Assembly (NCBI GenBank): GCA_024291935.2
Contig: CM044322.1
Location: forward strand, 69,307,405 to 69,371,404
DNA from: Okapia johnstoni
Lineage: Eukaryota > Chordata > Mammalia > Artiodactyla > Giraffidae
Direction: 5' to 3'
DNA: 64,000 nucleotides
Below are positions 24,006-35,255 of the stretch, in pieces. The notes under the pieces were generated by a model. The model was given only the letters and a program-made list of their open reading frames with translations. It had not been told where the DNA came from and ran no database searches. Numbering within the stretch: the first letter of the stretch is position 1; the number at the start of each line of letters is the position of its first letter. Position numbers and translations under genes: made by a program.

Positions 24006-24207
24006 TAAGTGAAGTGAGGTGAAAGTCACTCAATCAAGTCCAACTCTTTGCAACCCCAAGGACTATATAGTCCATGGAATTCTCCAGGCCAGAATACTGG
24101 AGTGGGTAGCCTTTCCCTTCTCCAGGGGATCTTCCCAACCCAGGGATCGAACCCAGGTCTTCTGCATTGCAGGCGGATTCTTTACCAGCTGAGCCACAAG
24201 GGAAAGT
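24006..24207 (-). mobile_element. Bov-tA SINE
   Basis: Reverse-complement Bov-tA: AAAGTCACTCAATCAAGTCC ... CAGGGATCGAACCCAGGTCT ... ACCAGCTGAGCCACAAGGGA. Both the BovA body and the tRNA head are present. Confidence 0.9.
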
Positions 24208-24630
24208 TGTGCTAAATAAGTTAAATGATGAAAGTATATTGAATACCTCGGTCATTCCCTAATAAAACAAGATACTTAAACATTAGTTAATGATCATTGG
24301 CTTTCTTTTATGGAGAAACTAAACCAAATATCTGGTGCCACATTGAGATATTTTCTATAAAAAGAGCACAGTTCTTTAGAAATTATTGCTGGTATTTGTG
24401 TTGGCCAATTTACAGAATGAAAACGTAAATGACAGTTCATAATTGCCTAGTTCTTAGTCTTCACTAGAAAGTAAGGTTTTAACGGTTGTGGATTCTAATT
24501 TAAATATGTAATTAAAGCTCCTAGAAATAATAAGTGAAACGTTTCAGTATATAGTAGCAAAGTAGAAAGTGTGTTTTCAATAAATGAAGGTATGAGGAAT
24601 GGAATTGCATTTTGTTAAGGGAAAAGAAAC
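24208..24630 (+). other. Probable ERV internal DNA, unassigned
   Basis: AT-rich sequence with no intact frame. It lies between the LTRs and outside recognised younger insertions, so it is probably degraded proviral DNA. Confidence 0.4.
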
Positions 24631-24903
24631 CTGAATATTCGTTGGAAGGACTGATGCTGAAGCTGAAGCTCCAATACTTTGGCCACCTGATGTGAAGAGC
24701 CAGTTCACTGGAAAAGACCCTGATGCTGGGAAAGATTAAGGGCAGGAGAAGGGGGTGACAGAGGATGAGATGGTTGGATGGCATCACCGACTCAATGGAC
24801 GTGAGTGTGAGCAAACTCTGGGAGACAGTGACAGACAAGAAGGCCTGGTGTGCTGCAGGTTATGGGGTCGCAGAGTAGGACACAACTTGGCGACTTAACA
24901 ACA
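24631..24903 (+). mobile_element. BovB LINE 3' end
   Basis: Plus-strand BovB terminal region: TTGGAAGGACTGATGCTGAA, CACCTGATGTGAAGAG, GATGGTTGGATGGCATCACC and a GGCGACTTAACAACA end. It is 5'-truncated. Confidence 0.9.
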
Positions 24904-24967
24904 GAGGGAAAATAAAGTAATTTTTGTCCTAGAGCTGGTTGTTTTTGGGTGGGGAAAAAAATAAGGG

Positions 24968-25288
24968 GCAGGGCTTTCCTGGTGGTTGAGTGGTTAAGAA
25001 TTTGCCTTGCAATGTCAGGGACTTGGGTTTGGTCCTGGTCTGGGAAGATCCCACAGGCCACAGAGCAACTGAGCCTGTGCTCCACAACTGCTGAGCCAGG
25101 GCTCTAGAGCCCATGAACTGTAACAACTGAGCCTGCCTGCTGCAATTCATGAAGCCTGTGCTCCCCAAAAGCAACGAGAAGCCACTGCAATAAGAAGCAT
25201 GCACACCATAACCAGAGAAGAGCTCCTGCTCTCTGCAACTAGAGGAAGACTCAGCACAGCCAAAAATTTAAATAAATAAATAAAAATA
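24968..25288 (+). mobile_element. CHR-type tRNA SINE, full length
   Basis: Starts GGGCTTTCCTGGTGGTTGAG, has TTGGTCCTGGTCTGGGAAGA, several ACAACTGAGCC-type units and ends in AAATAAATAAATAAAAATAA. Confidence 0.88.
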
Positions 25289-25420
25289 AGGGACAAACTA
25301 ACACAGATACAGAAAGTTATGAAAGGTTTATGGAAAAGGAACCCTGAGAAGAGTTTTAGGTATGGTCAGGCTAAGTTTAGAATAAACTTAATTGAGTAAA
25401 TAAATTTTAGAAATTTTTGT

Positions 25421-28181
25421 TCTTCAGTTGCTCAGTCATGTCTGACTCTGCTACCCTAGGCATGCCAGGTTTCCCTTGACCATCTCCCAGAGTTTGTTCA
25501 AACTCATGTCCGTTGAGTTGGTGATGCCATCCAACCATCTCGTCCTTTGTCATCCCCTTCTCCTCCTGCCTTCAATCTTTCCCAGCATCAGGGTCTTTTC
25601 TAATGAGTCAGCTCTTTGCATCAGGTGGGCAAAGTATTGGAGCTTCAGCTTCACCATCAGTCCTTCCAATGAACGTTCAGGACTGATTTCCTTTAGGATT
25701 GACTGGTTTTTTTTTTTTTTTTTAAGATGTCTGGGTTTTTATTCTGTAATGTTTCTAACACTGTGTCCATTAAATGCAAACAAAAAAGGAAGAAGTCTTG
25801 GCAGAAAGGAGAAGTGATGCACACTTGATGATCGAATCGATTTAAATATTATTCATGGCATATAGCCTAGTCCATGCTCTAGCTGTTTCTATGGCTTGGG
25901 CTTCTTTGGTCTTCCATTGCTCTGCTACATCATTTGCTAATGGATCATCTGGATTGGGAGCACTAAACAAAGCCCGGATCCATAGCAGAACTGTGTGGAT
26001 CTGCAGTGCTGGGGACAGCTTATCTTTCAAAATATCTAAACATATTCTTCCCAAATTGTCTATATTAGGATGATAAATTTTGGTCATGAAATGTACTTTA
26101 GGGGCTGCCATTGGGTATTCTTCTGGAAGGAATAGTTCAAGTTTAAAACTCCCTCCCCCAGAGGGGGAATCCTGAGGGTTGGCAATGACCACATGAAAAT
26201 AACGGGTGTTGCTCTCATCTGGTTCTGCTTTAATGCCAGGAACTGGTTCTGCCAGCAAATGCTGGGTTTCCTTGATAATTCTGCGGGGCAGCCCGGCCAG
26301 CTCGTCAGATCCCTAGTTCGGCCTCTGGTCTAGTCTCTGGCTCTGCTCGCCTCACGCACGAGTGGAAGTCCCCGGATTGACTGGTTTGATCTTGCAGTCC
26401 AAGGGACTTTCAAGAGTCTTCTCCGACACCACAGTTCAAAAGCATCAATTCTTCAGCATTCAGCCTTCTTTAAGGTCCAACTCTCACATTCATACACGAC
26501 TACTGGAAAAACCATAGCTTTGACTAGACAGACCTTTGTCAGCAAAATAATGTCTCTGATTTTTAATACACTGTCTAGGTTTGTCATAGTTTTTCTTCTG
26601 AGGAGCAAGTGTCTTTTAATTTCATGACTGAAATCACCATCTGCAGTGATTTTGGAGCCCAAGAAAATAAAGTCTGTCACTGTTTCCATTGTTTCCTCAT
26701 CTATTTGCCATGAAGTGATGAGGCTAAGATGCCATAATCTTAGTTTTTTTGAATGTTGAGTTTTAAGCTAGCTTTTTCACTTTCCTCTTTCACCTTCATC
26801 AAGAGACCCTTTAGTTCCTCTTTGCTGTCTGCCATAAGGGTGGTGTCATCTGCATATCTGAGGTTATTGATATTTTTCCCAGCAATCTTGATTCCATCTT
26901 GTGCTTCATCCAGCCCAGCATTTTGCATGATGTACTCTGCATATAAGTTAAATAAGCAGGGTGACAGTATACAGCCTTGACATAATCCTTTCCCAATTTG
27001 GAACCAGTCCTTTGTTCCATGTTCAGTTCTGACTGTTGCTTCTTGACCTGCATTGTATGGGTTTCTCAGGAGGCAGGTAAGGTGGTCTGGTATCCCCATC
27101 TCTTTAAGAATTTTCTGTAGTTTGTTGTGATCGACACAGTCAAAGGCTTTGGTATAGTCAATGAAGGAGAAGTAGATGTTTTCCTGGAATTCTCTAGCTT
27201 TTTCTGTGATCCAACAGATGTTTGCAATTTGATCTCTGGTTTCTCTGTCTTTTATAAATCCAGCTTGTACATCTGGAAGTTCTCGGTTCACATACCGTTG
27301 AGGCCTAGCTTGAAGGATTTTGAGCATTACTTTGCTAGCATGTGAAATGAGTGCTATTGTGTGGTAGTTTGAGCATTCTTTGGCATTGCCTTTCTTTGGG
27401 ATTGGAATGAAAACTGACCTTTTCCAGTCCTGTGGCCACTGCTGACTTCTCCAAATTTGCTGGCATACTGAGTGCAGTACTATAACAGCATCATATTTTA
27501 GGATTTGAAATTGCTCAACTGAAATTCCATCACGTCCACTAGTTATGTTCGCAGTGAGGCTTCCTAAGGCCCACTTGACTTCACACTCCAGGATGTCTGG
27601 CTCTAGGTGAGTAATCATGCCATCGTGGTTATCTGGGTCATGACAATCTCTTTTCCACCTGTGTATTCTTACCACCTCTTCTTAATATCTTCTACTTGTG
27701 TTAGGTCCATACCATTTCTGTCCTTTACTGTGCCCATCTTTGCATGAAATGTTCCCTTGGTATCTCTAATTTTCTTGAAGAGATCTCTAGTCTTTCCCAT
27801 TCTATTGTTTCCCTCTATTTCTTTATACTATTCTCTTAGGAAGTCTTTTTTATCTCTCCTTGCTATTCTTTGGAACTCTGCATTCAGATGGATATGTCTT
27901 TCATTTTCTCCTTTGCCTTTTGCTTGTCTTCTTTTCCCAGCTATTTATAAGGTCCCCAGACAGTCATTTTAGCTTTTTGCATTTCTTTTTCTCGGGGTTG
28001 ATTTTGATCACCAGTTCCTGTTCAGTGTTAAGAAACTCTGTCCATAGTTCTTCAGGCACTCTATCAGATCTAACCCCTTGAATCTACTTGTCACATCCTC
28101 TGTATAATTGTAGGGGATTTGATTTAGGTCATACATGAATGACCTAGTGGTTTTCCCTACTTCAATTTAAATCTGAATTTT
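25421..28181 (-). mobile_element. BovB LINE, 3' part (split by UBE2N retrocopy)
   Basis: Minus-strand BovB of about 2.1 kb excluding the retrocopy at 25,710-26,373. The frame at 26,740-27,675 encodes much of the reverse transcriptase, including the IPIPKKGNAKECSNYHTIAL segment, FIDYTKAFDCVDHNKL and the catalytic YADD (in NNLRYADDTTLMADS). Several frame breaks separate it from the C-terminal part, so it is not autonomous. The 5' half of this same element lies in the opposite orientation at 28,183-29,166. Confidence 0.95.
25710..26373 (-). pseudogene. Processed UBE2N (Ubc13) retrocopy, start codon lost
   Basis: UBE2N is the E2 enzyme that, with a UEV partner, builds Lys63-linked ubiquitin chains. 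This intronless copy has a 5' UTR, a full 152-codon frame (26,300-25,842), a short 3' UTR with AATAAA (25,743-25,738), a poly-A tract (about 25,707-25,724) and a 14-bp target duplication GGATTGACTGGTTT at 25,696-25,709 and 26,374-26,387. These are all hallmarks of L1-type retroposition. The frame has no stop or indel, but the codon aligned with the parental ATG is CTG (26,300-26,298). The active-site segment [11 protein letters not shown] keeps the catalytic Cys, while the next parental Trp is Leu and about a dozen other residues differ. The first in-frame Met would lose the N-terminal helix. It is most likely non-functional. Confidence 0.95.
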
Positions 28182-28182
28182 G

Positions 28183-29166
28183 ACAAAACCTGGTCCACTG
28201 AAGAAGGGAACGGCAAACCACTTCAGCACTCTTGGCTTGAGAACACCATGAACAGTATGAAAAGGCAAAAGGATATGACACTGAAAGATGAACTCCCCAG
28301 GTTGGTGGGTGCCCAATATGTTACTAGAGAAGAGTAGAGAAATAGCTCCAGAAGGAATGAAGAGGCTGAGCCAATGTGGAAACAACACCCACTTGTGGAT
28401 ATGTCTGGTGGTGAAAATAAAGTCCAGTGCTATAAAGAACAGTATTGCATAGGAATTTGGAATGTTAGGTCCATGAATCAAGGTAAATTGGAAGTGGTCA
28501 AACAGCAGATGACAAGCATGAACACTGACATTTTAGGAATCAGTGAACTAAAATGGACTTGAAAGGACGAATTTAATTCAGATGATCATTGTATCTACTA
28601 CTGTGGGCAAGAATCCCTTAGAATAAATGGCGTGGCCCTCGTATTCAACAAAAGAGTCTGAAATGCAGTACTTGGGTGCAATCTCAAAAACAACAGAATG
28701 ATCTCAGTTCTTTTCCAAAGCAAACCATTCAGTATCATAGTAATCCAAGTCTATGCCCCAACCACTAATGCCAAAGTAGCTAAAGCTGAACAATTTTATG
28801 AAGACCTACAAGACCTTCTAGAACTAACACCAAAAAAAGGTGTCCTTTTCAACACAGAGGACTGGAATGCAAAAGTAGAAAGTCAAGAGATACCTAGAGT
28901 AACAGGCAAATTTGGCCTTGGAGTACAAAATGAAGCTGAGCAAAGGCTAACAGAGTTTTGCTAAGAGAACACACTGGTCATAGCAAATACCCTCTTCCAA
29001 CAACACAAGAGATGACTCTACACATGGACATCACCAGATGGTCAATACCAAAATCAGATTGATTATATTCTTTGTAGCCAAAGGTGGAGAAACTCTATAC
29101 AGTCAGCAAAAACAAGACCAGGAGCTGGCTGTGGCTCAGATCATGAATTCCTTATTGCAAAATTTT
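28183..29166 (+). mobile_element. BovB 5' part, inverted
   Basis: Plus-strand BovB leader and endonuclease region. It encodes IGIWNVRSMNQGKLEVVKQQ, ILGISELKWT and VIQVYAPTTNA, and ends at GATCATGAATTCCTTATTGC. The reverse complement of that end joins in the consensus directly to the 5' edge of the minus-strand part at 28,181, so this is the same element with its 5' segment inverted. The endonuclease frame is broken by stops. Confidence 0.9.
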
Positions 29167-30562
29167 ATAAATAAGCTGGTGCAACCCTGAATTTGGTTTT
29201 TATCTTTTTTGGGGTCAAAGTTTTCTTAAAATGTCGATCCCCTTTTGACTACAAACTGTAAAGTTTCTTTTACCTTTAATTGGTAATGTGTTATAACTTT
29301 GTGTAATTGCCTTTGAAATATTTATTGTCACTGGTTAAATGGATAAATATTATTTCACAGTGACATGTGATCTCATATGACCAAGTGTCTTAAAACTTTT
29401 TAAAAATGTTTTGACAAATGGCCCAAATCAAATTCTAATGAAGTTCCTTTGACCTCTATGTAAAATTTAGGATGTTTTGAAGGGCCCCTGAAGCATCCCA
29501 AAGGAGATATTAAACTAATCAGGTTCATTTGGTATGTTAAATTACATAGGATGTATTGTCAAATGAGTAATAAATCTTCTTAGGTTGTATTATATGGGTA
29601 AATGTTGTTAATAAGCATATTCTAGAAATTGCATGGAATTATTAAAAATCTGGTATGTCCTGGTAAAATTTATCAATCATAATTCTGGTTATTATCTGAA
29701 AATATTAAAATGTCACAGTAGTAATGAAGTTTGTCTATTGCGTTGTAATCAGGTTTTTAACGGTGCCTTCTTAAGTCTTTTGTCACTTATAGACAGTTAT
29801 TGTTTTACACTTATGCCTTTGCAAAAATGCTTCCTCTTCACAAAGAGTCATAGCAAGGACTTTTTGACAAGTATAGGTTTCTGATAACTTTCAGATCACA
29901 CTGCCAAACTGGGTAAGAATTTAAAGAAATTCTAGTGGAAAACTTGATGGCTTCATAAAACTATTAATAGAAGTGATTATTTACATAGAACTGAGTGAAC
30001 TGGTAAATGTGGTTATAATTTTTATGGTTTCTATCTAGAGCATTACTGTTTTCAATCTGTGTTATCTGACTATAAGCAAACCTTTCCCCTCTAGTTAATT
30101 ATGACTTACAGCAATTTGGTAAGGTATACCCTTGTAAACAGAATTGAAACATTTATCTTTTCTCCCTACCTGAGTCCTCCAGAAATTGGAAACTCATAGG
30201 TTCCCAATAGCCTTATGAGGTGAATGAGGAAGGCAGCCTCCTGGCTGGTGATATTTTGGGAACCTTGAAAAGGAAGGAATTCCCCAAATCTGTAAAGCAA
30301 AATCTGTGACAAGCCTTTGGCATTGCTTTCCTTGCCCTGAGAGACCTTTAAAAAAGTTCAGTCTGAGACTCTTTATGAAAATTTCCTAACAGTCGATTTA
30401 AAAGAGCCTATTACATCAGTTACACTTATATAAGTGATCAGGCCAAGTTTATTAAGAGCAGATTTAACATGCAAACAAATTAGTCTTAATTTGGCTATAT
30501 TTGGTAAAAATGAGGGCAATTATAGAGAGAAAAGATTAGGTTTTAGTGGATATTAAATTCTG
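29167..30562 (+). mobile_element. ERV internal region, degraded
   Basis: AT-rich proviral interior with no intact frame. The stretch near 30,410-30,540 (CAGTTACACTTATATAAGTG ... CAGGCCAAGTTTATTAAGAG) resembles internal sequence of old mammalian class I ERVs, by recognition only. No gag, protease or polymerase motif could be read. Confidence 0.45.
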
Positions 30563-32828
30563 GTTTTATTAAGAGACGACAACACAAAAAAAGAAAACTA
30601 CAGGCCAATATCACTGATGAACATAGATGCAAAAATTCTCAACAAAATTTTAGCAAACAGAAGTCAGAAACACATCAAAAATCTCACACACCACGGTCAA
30701 GTTGGGTTTATTCCAGGGATGTAAGGATTCTTCGATATATGCAAATCAATCAATGTGATACACAATATTAACAATTTGAAAGATAAAAACCATATGATAA
30801 TTTCAATAGATGCAGAAAAAGCCTTTGACAAAATTCAGCACCCATTTATGATTAAAACTCTTCAAAAAATGTACATAGAACCTCAACCTAGTAAAGACCA
30901 TATATGATAAGCCTACAGCAAACATTATGAGGTGAAAAACTGAAAGCATTCCCCCTAAGATCAGGAACAAGACAAGGGTGTCCACTTTTGCCACTATTAT
31001 TCAACATAGTTCTGGAAGTCCTAGCTGCAGCAATCAGAGAAGAAAAAGAAATAAAAGGAATCCAGATTGGAAAAGAAGAAGTAAAGCTCTCACTGTTTGC
31101 AGATGACATGATACTATACATAGAAAACCCTAAAGATAGTATCAGAAAATTATTAGAGCTAATCAGGGAATTTAGCAAAGTTGCAGGATACAAAATCAAC
31201 ACACAGAAATCACTTGCATTTCTATATACTAACAATGAAAATCAGAAAGAGAAATTAAGGAATTAATCCCATTCACCATTGCAACAAAAAGAATTAAATA
31301 TCTAGGAATAAACTTATCTAAGGAGACAAAAGAACTGTACACAGAAAATTATAAGACACTAATGAAGGAAATCAAAGATGACATAAACAGATGGAGAGAT
31401 ATTCCATGTTCCTGGGTAGGAAGCATCAATATTGTGAAAATGGCTATACTACCAAATGCAATCTACAGATTCAGTGTGACCCCTATCAAATTACCAATGG
31501 CATTTTTCACAGAGCTAGAACAAAAAATTTCACAATTCATATGGAAACACAAAAGACCCTGAATAGCCAAAGCAGTCTTGACAAAGAAGAATGGAGCTGG
31601 AGGAATCAACCTTCCTGACTTCAGATTATACTCCAAAGCTACAGTCATCAAGACAGTATGGTACTTACACAAAAACAGAAATATAGACCAATGGAACAAG
31701 ATCGAGAGCCCAGAAAGAAACCCATGCACCTACAGGTACCTTATTTTTGACAAAGGAGGCAAGAATACACAATGGGGCAAAGACAGCCTCTTCAATAAAT
31801 GGTACTGGGAAAACTGGACAGCTACATGTAGAAGAATGAAATTAGAACACTTCCTATCACCAGACACAAGATAAACTCAAAATGGGTTAAAGATCTAAAT
31901 GTAAGACCAGAAACTATAAAACTCTTAAAGGAAAACATAGGCAGAACACTCAATGACATAAATCAAAGCAAGATCCTCTATGACTCACCTCCTAGAGTAA
32001 CAAAAATAAAAAACAAAAGTAAACTGGTGGGATCTGATTAAACTCAAAAGCTTTTGCACAGCACAGGAAACTATAAGCAAGGTGAAAAGACAACCCTCAG
32101 AATGGGAGAAAATAATAGCAAATGAAACAACTGACAAAGGATTAATTTCCAAAATATACAAGCAGCTCATACAACTCAATACCAGAAAAACAAACAACGC
32201 AATCAAAAAATGGGAAAAAGACATAAACAGACATTTCTCCAAAGAAGACATAGGATGGCTAACAAACACATGAAAAGCTGCTCAACATCACTCATTATTA
32301 GAGAAATGCAAATCAAAACTACAGTGAGATATCACCTCACACCAGTCAGAATGGCCAACATCAAAAAGTCTACAAACAATGCTGGAGAGGGTGTGAAGAG
32401 GGAACCCTCTTGCACTGTTGGTTGGGAATGCAAATTGATACAGCCACTATGGAAGATGGCATGGAGATTCCTTAAAAAACTAGGAATAAAACCACCATAT
32501 GACCCAGCAATCCCAGTCCTAGGCATATAGCCTGAGGAAACCAAAATTGGAAAAGACACAGGCATCCCACTGTTCATTGCAGCACTATTTACAGTAGCTA
32601 GAACATGGAAGCAATGTAGATGTCCATTGACAGATGAATGGATAAAGGAGCTGTGGTACATATACACAATGGAATATTACTCAGCCACAAATAGGAATGC
32701 ATTTGAGTCAGTTAGGATGAGGTGGATGAACCTAGAACCTATTATACAGAGTGAAGTAAGTCAGAAAGAGAAAGATAAATATTGTATTCGAATGCATATA
32801 CACGGAATCTAGAAAAATGGTACTGAGG
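30563..32828 (+). mobile_element. L1 ORF2 fragment lacking both ends
   Basis: About 2.27 kb of artiodactyl L1 ORF2: reverse transcriptase with [24 protein letters not shown] and [18 protein letters not shown] (catalytic FADD), then the C-terminal region with [18 protein letters not shown] and YYSATNRNAFESVRMRWMNL. Stops and frameshifts break it into several frames. It has no L1 3' UTR and no poly-A tail before proviral DNA resumes, which is unusual for an L1. Confidence 0.93.
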
Positions 32829-33680
32829 AATTTATAGTTCTCTTTAGGCCACTACTGACATTACTAAGTGGGACCCCCTCACCTGGCCAATTAATAATAA
32901 CTGCTCTGACTCCTACTATAAAATGAATTTTCTTTTAGGATCACTCAAGCTCTATCAGAATACTGAGCCAAATCTCAGTTAATAACTACAACCTCCTGTT
33001 TTTATTAGAAGGAACCTCCCACAATTGCGGTATATATTTCTGTGGTTAACACCAGGCTATGGACATTTAAGTTTAAAGGCTCCTTTATGTCAGGAACAAT
33101 TAAATCATACAAAGGATAACTAGCTAACGGCAGTAGGAAATTGGGTTGGGTGCCTTATGAGCAATGCTGGTATATAACTTCCCTTAAAAATAAGGATTGG
33201 CACAGAACAGACTAAGTCAAATGACCTGGGAATATACTGGCTGCATCTAATAGAAGTTCTTGGCTTAAATTCTTACTTATAACCTTTCTAATGCTACTAG
33301 CTATATCATTTGTACTTTGCCTGTTTTACAAAATTGTTTTTTGCATTGCCAAATGTGTGTGACTGAGTGGTAAAATGATGACTAGGTGACTAGAAGCAGT
33401 TGACCAGATAGATAGTTCTATACCAGATCAATGATTATATAGTGTAATTCTAAGTGTGGGAAAAAGCAACAAGAGAGCATCATGTCCTGGACCACAATAG
33501 ACTAGTAAGACTGTCTTGTGATTCAGAGACTTTTGGCTTTATTAGTAGGGCCTGGCCTGGTAATAGCACACTGAGTTGCCTGTTGATGAGAGCCTCACCA
33601 GACCTAGGTGTTCCTTAACACCGTGGGACAAAATAGTCACTAAATGTCTCCCAAACCACGGTCAAATTTATGACCATGAT
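32829..33680 (+). pseudogene. ERV env remnant
   Basis: Degraded retroviral envelope region just upstream of the 3' LTR. A frame ending at TGA 33,360-33,362 reads SSWLKFLLITFLMLLAISFV and then a Cys/basic cytoplasmic tail. This is a clear hydrophobic membrane anchor in the position of the transmembrane subunit. Upstream, fragments such as LGWVPYEQCWYI are readable between stops. No intact protein is encoded. Class I affinity is inferred from overall form and PBS-leader arrangement, not proven. Confidence 0.65.
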
Positions 33681-34125
33681 TGGACACTGCCAACTAAAAC
33701 TTACCACTTGCCATCTGGCACCACAAGAATGAAGCCACTGTAGTTGCTGACCTGCAGCTCACCCTGAAAGGGGTTCAGGGTGGAAATCAGGGGTGAGGCA
33801 CTCTGCTCTGAGAAAAATTGGCAGAACAGGCATTCGTTTAGTTAGATATTTTTAGGAGGAGGTTTTACAAGGCCAATTTCTTGCATCTTCTCATGTCTTC
33901 TCAAAAGCACTAAAATCATTAATGGAGACATATGTTTCTTGTGACTAACAGCAAACTTCTGCCAAAATGTGTACTTGATTACATGTATCCCTCTTTACCA
34001 TCATCATATATATACTCATCTTCCCCCTTCCCCCTTCAAAGCAGTCCCTCAGAGTTATCACAGAAGCTGTCTCCTGGGATAAAGTCTTCATTTTGCCCCA
34101 AATAAAACTTAATCACAACTGTCAC
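33681..34125 (+). mobile_element. 3' LTR of the endogenous retrovirus
   Basis: Aligns with the 5' LTR at 20,911-21,631 once the BOV-A2 is removed. It contains a TATA-like CATATATATA (34,005-34,016 region) and AATAAA at 34,101-34,106, correctly ordered for U3-R. A T/C-rich tract (34,126-34,160) lies between it and the resumed MIR. Confidence 0.8.
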
Positions 34126-34160
34126 AGTATGTTTCTTTCTTTCTTTTTTTTTTTTTCCCC

Positions 34161-34225
34161 CAGTGGTGGACTAGAATCTAAACCTTGGTCTGCTTGATTC
34201 TAAAGCTCAGTCCTTTGACTGCCTG
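34161..34225 (-). repeat. MIR SINE, right half (resumes after provirus)
   Basis: AGTGGTGGACTAGAATCTAA ... CTTGATTCTAAAGCTCAGTC ... TTTGACTGCCTG continues the reverse-complement MIR broken at 20,910. This brackets the proviral insertion independently of the LTR alignment. Confidence 0.75.
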
Positions 34226-34311
34226 ACCTCTCAGAGCCTGTCAAGGTAACCCAAACTAGATCACTGGATCCTTTGAATTGTGTGACAGTTTCCCTTGATA
34301 TAAAATTCCCA

Positions 34312-34795
34312 AATGTGGTGGACAGAATATGGTCTTCCAAATATGTCCATGTCCTGATCCCCAGAACCTGTCAGTAAGTCACCTTATATGGCAAAAGGGA
34401 CTTTGAAACATTATTAAGGATCTTAAACTAGGGACATTATCCTAAATTATCAGGATGGGTCCAATGTAATCACAAACATCTTATAAAATGGAAAAGGGGA
34501 GGCAGGAGGGTCAGAAAAGATGTAACAACGGAAGCAGAAGTTGGGGGGAGGGATGGGATATACGATGCTTGCTTTTGGTCTTAAAGTTTGAGGAAGGGGG
34601 CACAAATCAAGGAATACAACTGGCCTCTAGAAGCTGGAAAAAGCAAGGAAACATTCCCATAAAGCCTTCAGAAAGAACACAGCTCTGCCAATAATTTGAT
34701 TTTAGGACTTCTGGCCTTCAGAACTGTAAGATATTACATCTGTGTTGTTTTAACCCACTAAGTTTGTGGTAATTTGTTACATTAAAGCTTAAGAA
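34312..34795 (+). repeat. MLT1-type (MaLR) LTR
   Basis: GGTGGACAGAATATGGTCTT, CAGGATGGGTCCAATGTAAT, CTCTAGAAGCTGGAAAAAGC, GGACTTCTGGCCTTCAGAAC and GTTGTTTTAACCCACTAAGT are in the order of the MLT1 LTR consensus. Confidence 0.75.
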
Positions 34796-34807
34796 GCTTG
34801 AGTACTG

Positions 34808-35255
34808 TGGTAAATTAAACATAGCCACATATTCTTTGCAGCTGCTCCCATCAGGTGGTGAAGACCAGTTTCCCATTTCCTGACTCTGGCTAGCCATGTG
34901 ACTTGCTGTGACCAGCAGAATGCAACAAAATTGGTCTGAGTTTAGGCCTCAGAGACCTCACAGCTTCTTTCTTTCTTTCTTCTCCTTTTCTTCCTTCCTT
35001 CTTGCTCTCTCTCATTCAGATGCCGCCACCATGTGGACAAATCTGAACTACATTAGTGGAGAACCCTCAACCAACAGCAACTGCTAACGAGAAGAAATTA
35101 GTTGACAGATGATAGCAGCCCCATCAGGATCCCAAGCAAAGCTAACAGAAAAACCAGGTCAACAGCCCTTCAAGGACTGTGAACAAACACAGTTACTGTT
35201 ATTTTAAGCTACTAAATTCTGGGGTGCTGCAACAGATAAATGTTATGGGTACTTC
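34808..35255 (+). repeat. Old LTR-like repeat, family not assigned
   Basis: Ends with GTTATTTTAAGCTACTAAAT and GGGGTGCTGCAACAGATAAA, the form of an ancient ERVL/MaLR LTR. Contains a TTTC/CTTT-rich microsatellite at 34,966-35,008. Confidence 0.45.

Noticed and set aside
25842..26258. A possible functional ubiquitin-conjugating enzyme gene
   Set aside because: Intronless, with poly-A and target duplication, inside a BovB, and the parental ATG is CTG. Treated as a retrocopy, with a note to test.
26740..27675. 311-codon reverse transcriptase as a host gene or retron
   Set aside because: Sequence is BovB ORF2, repeated several times in the window; no retron RNA or bacterial context.
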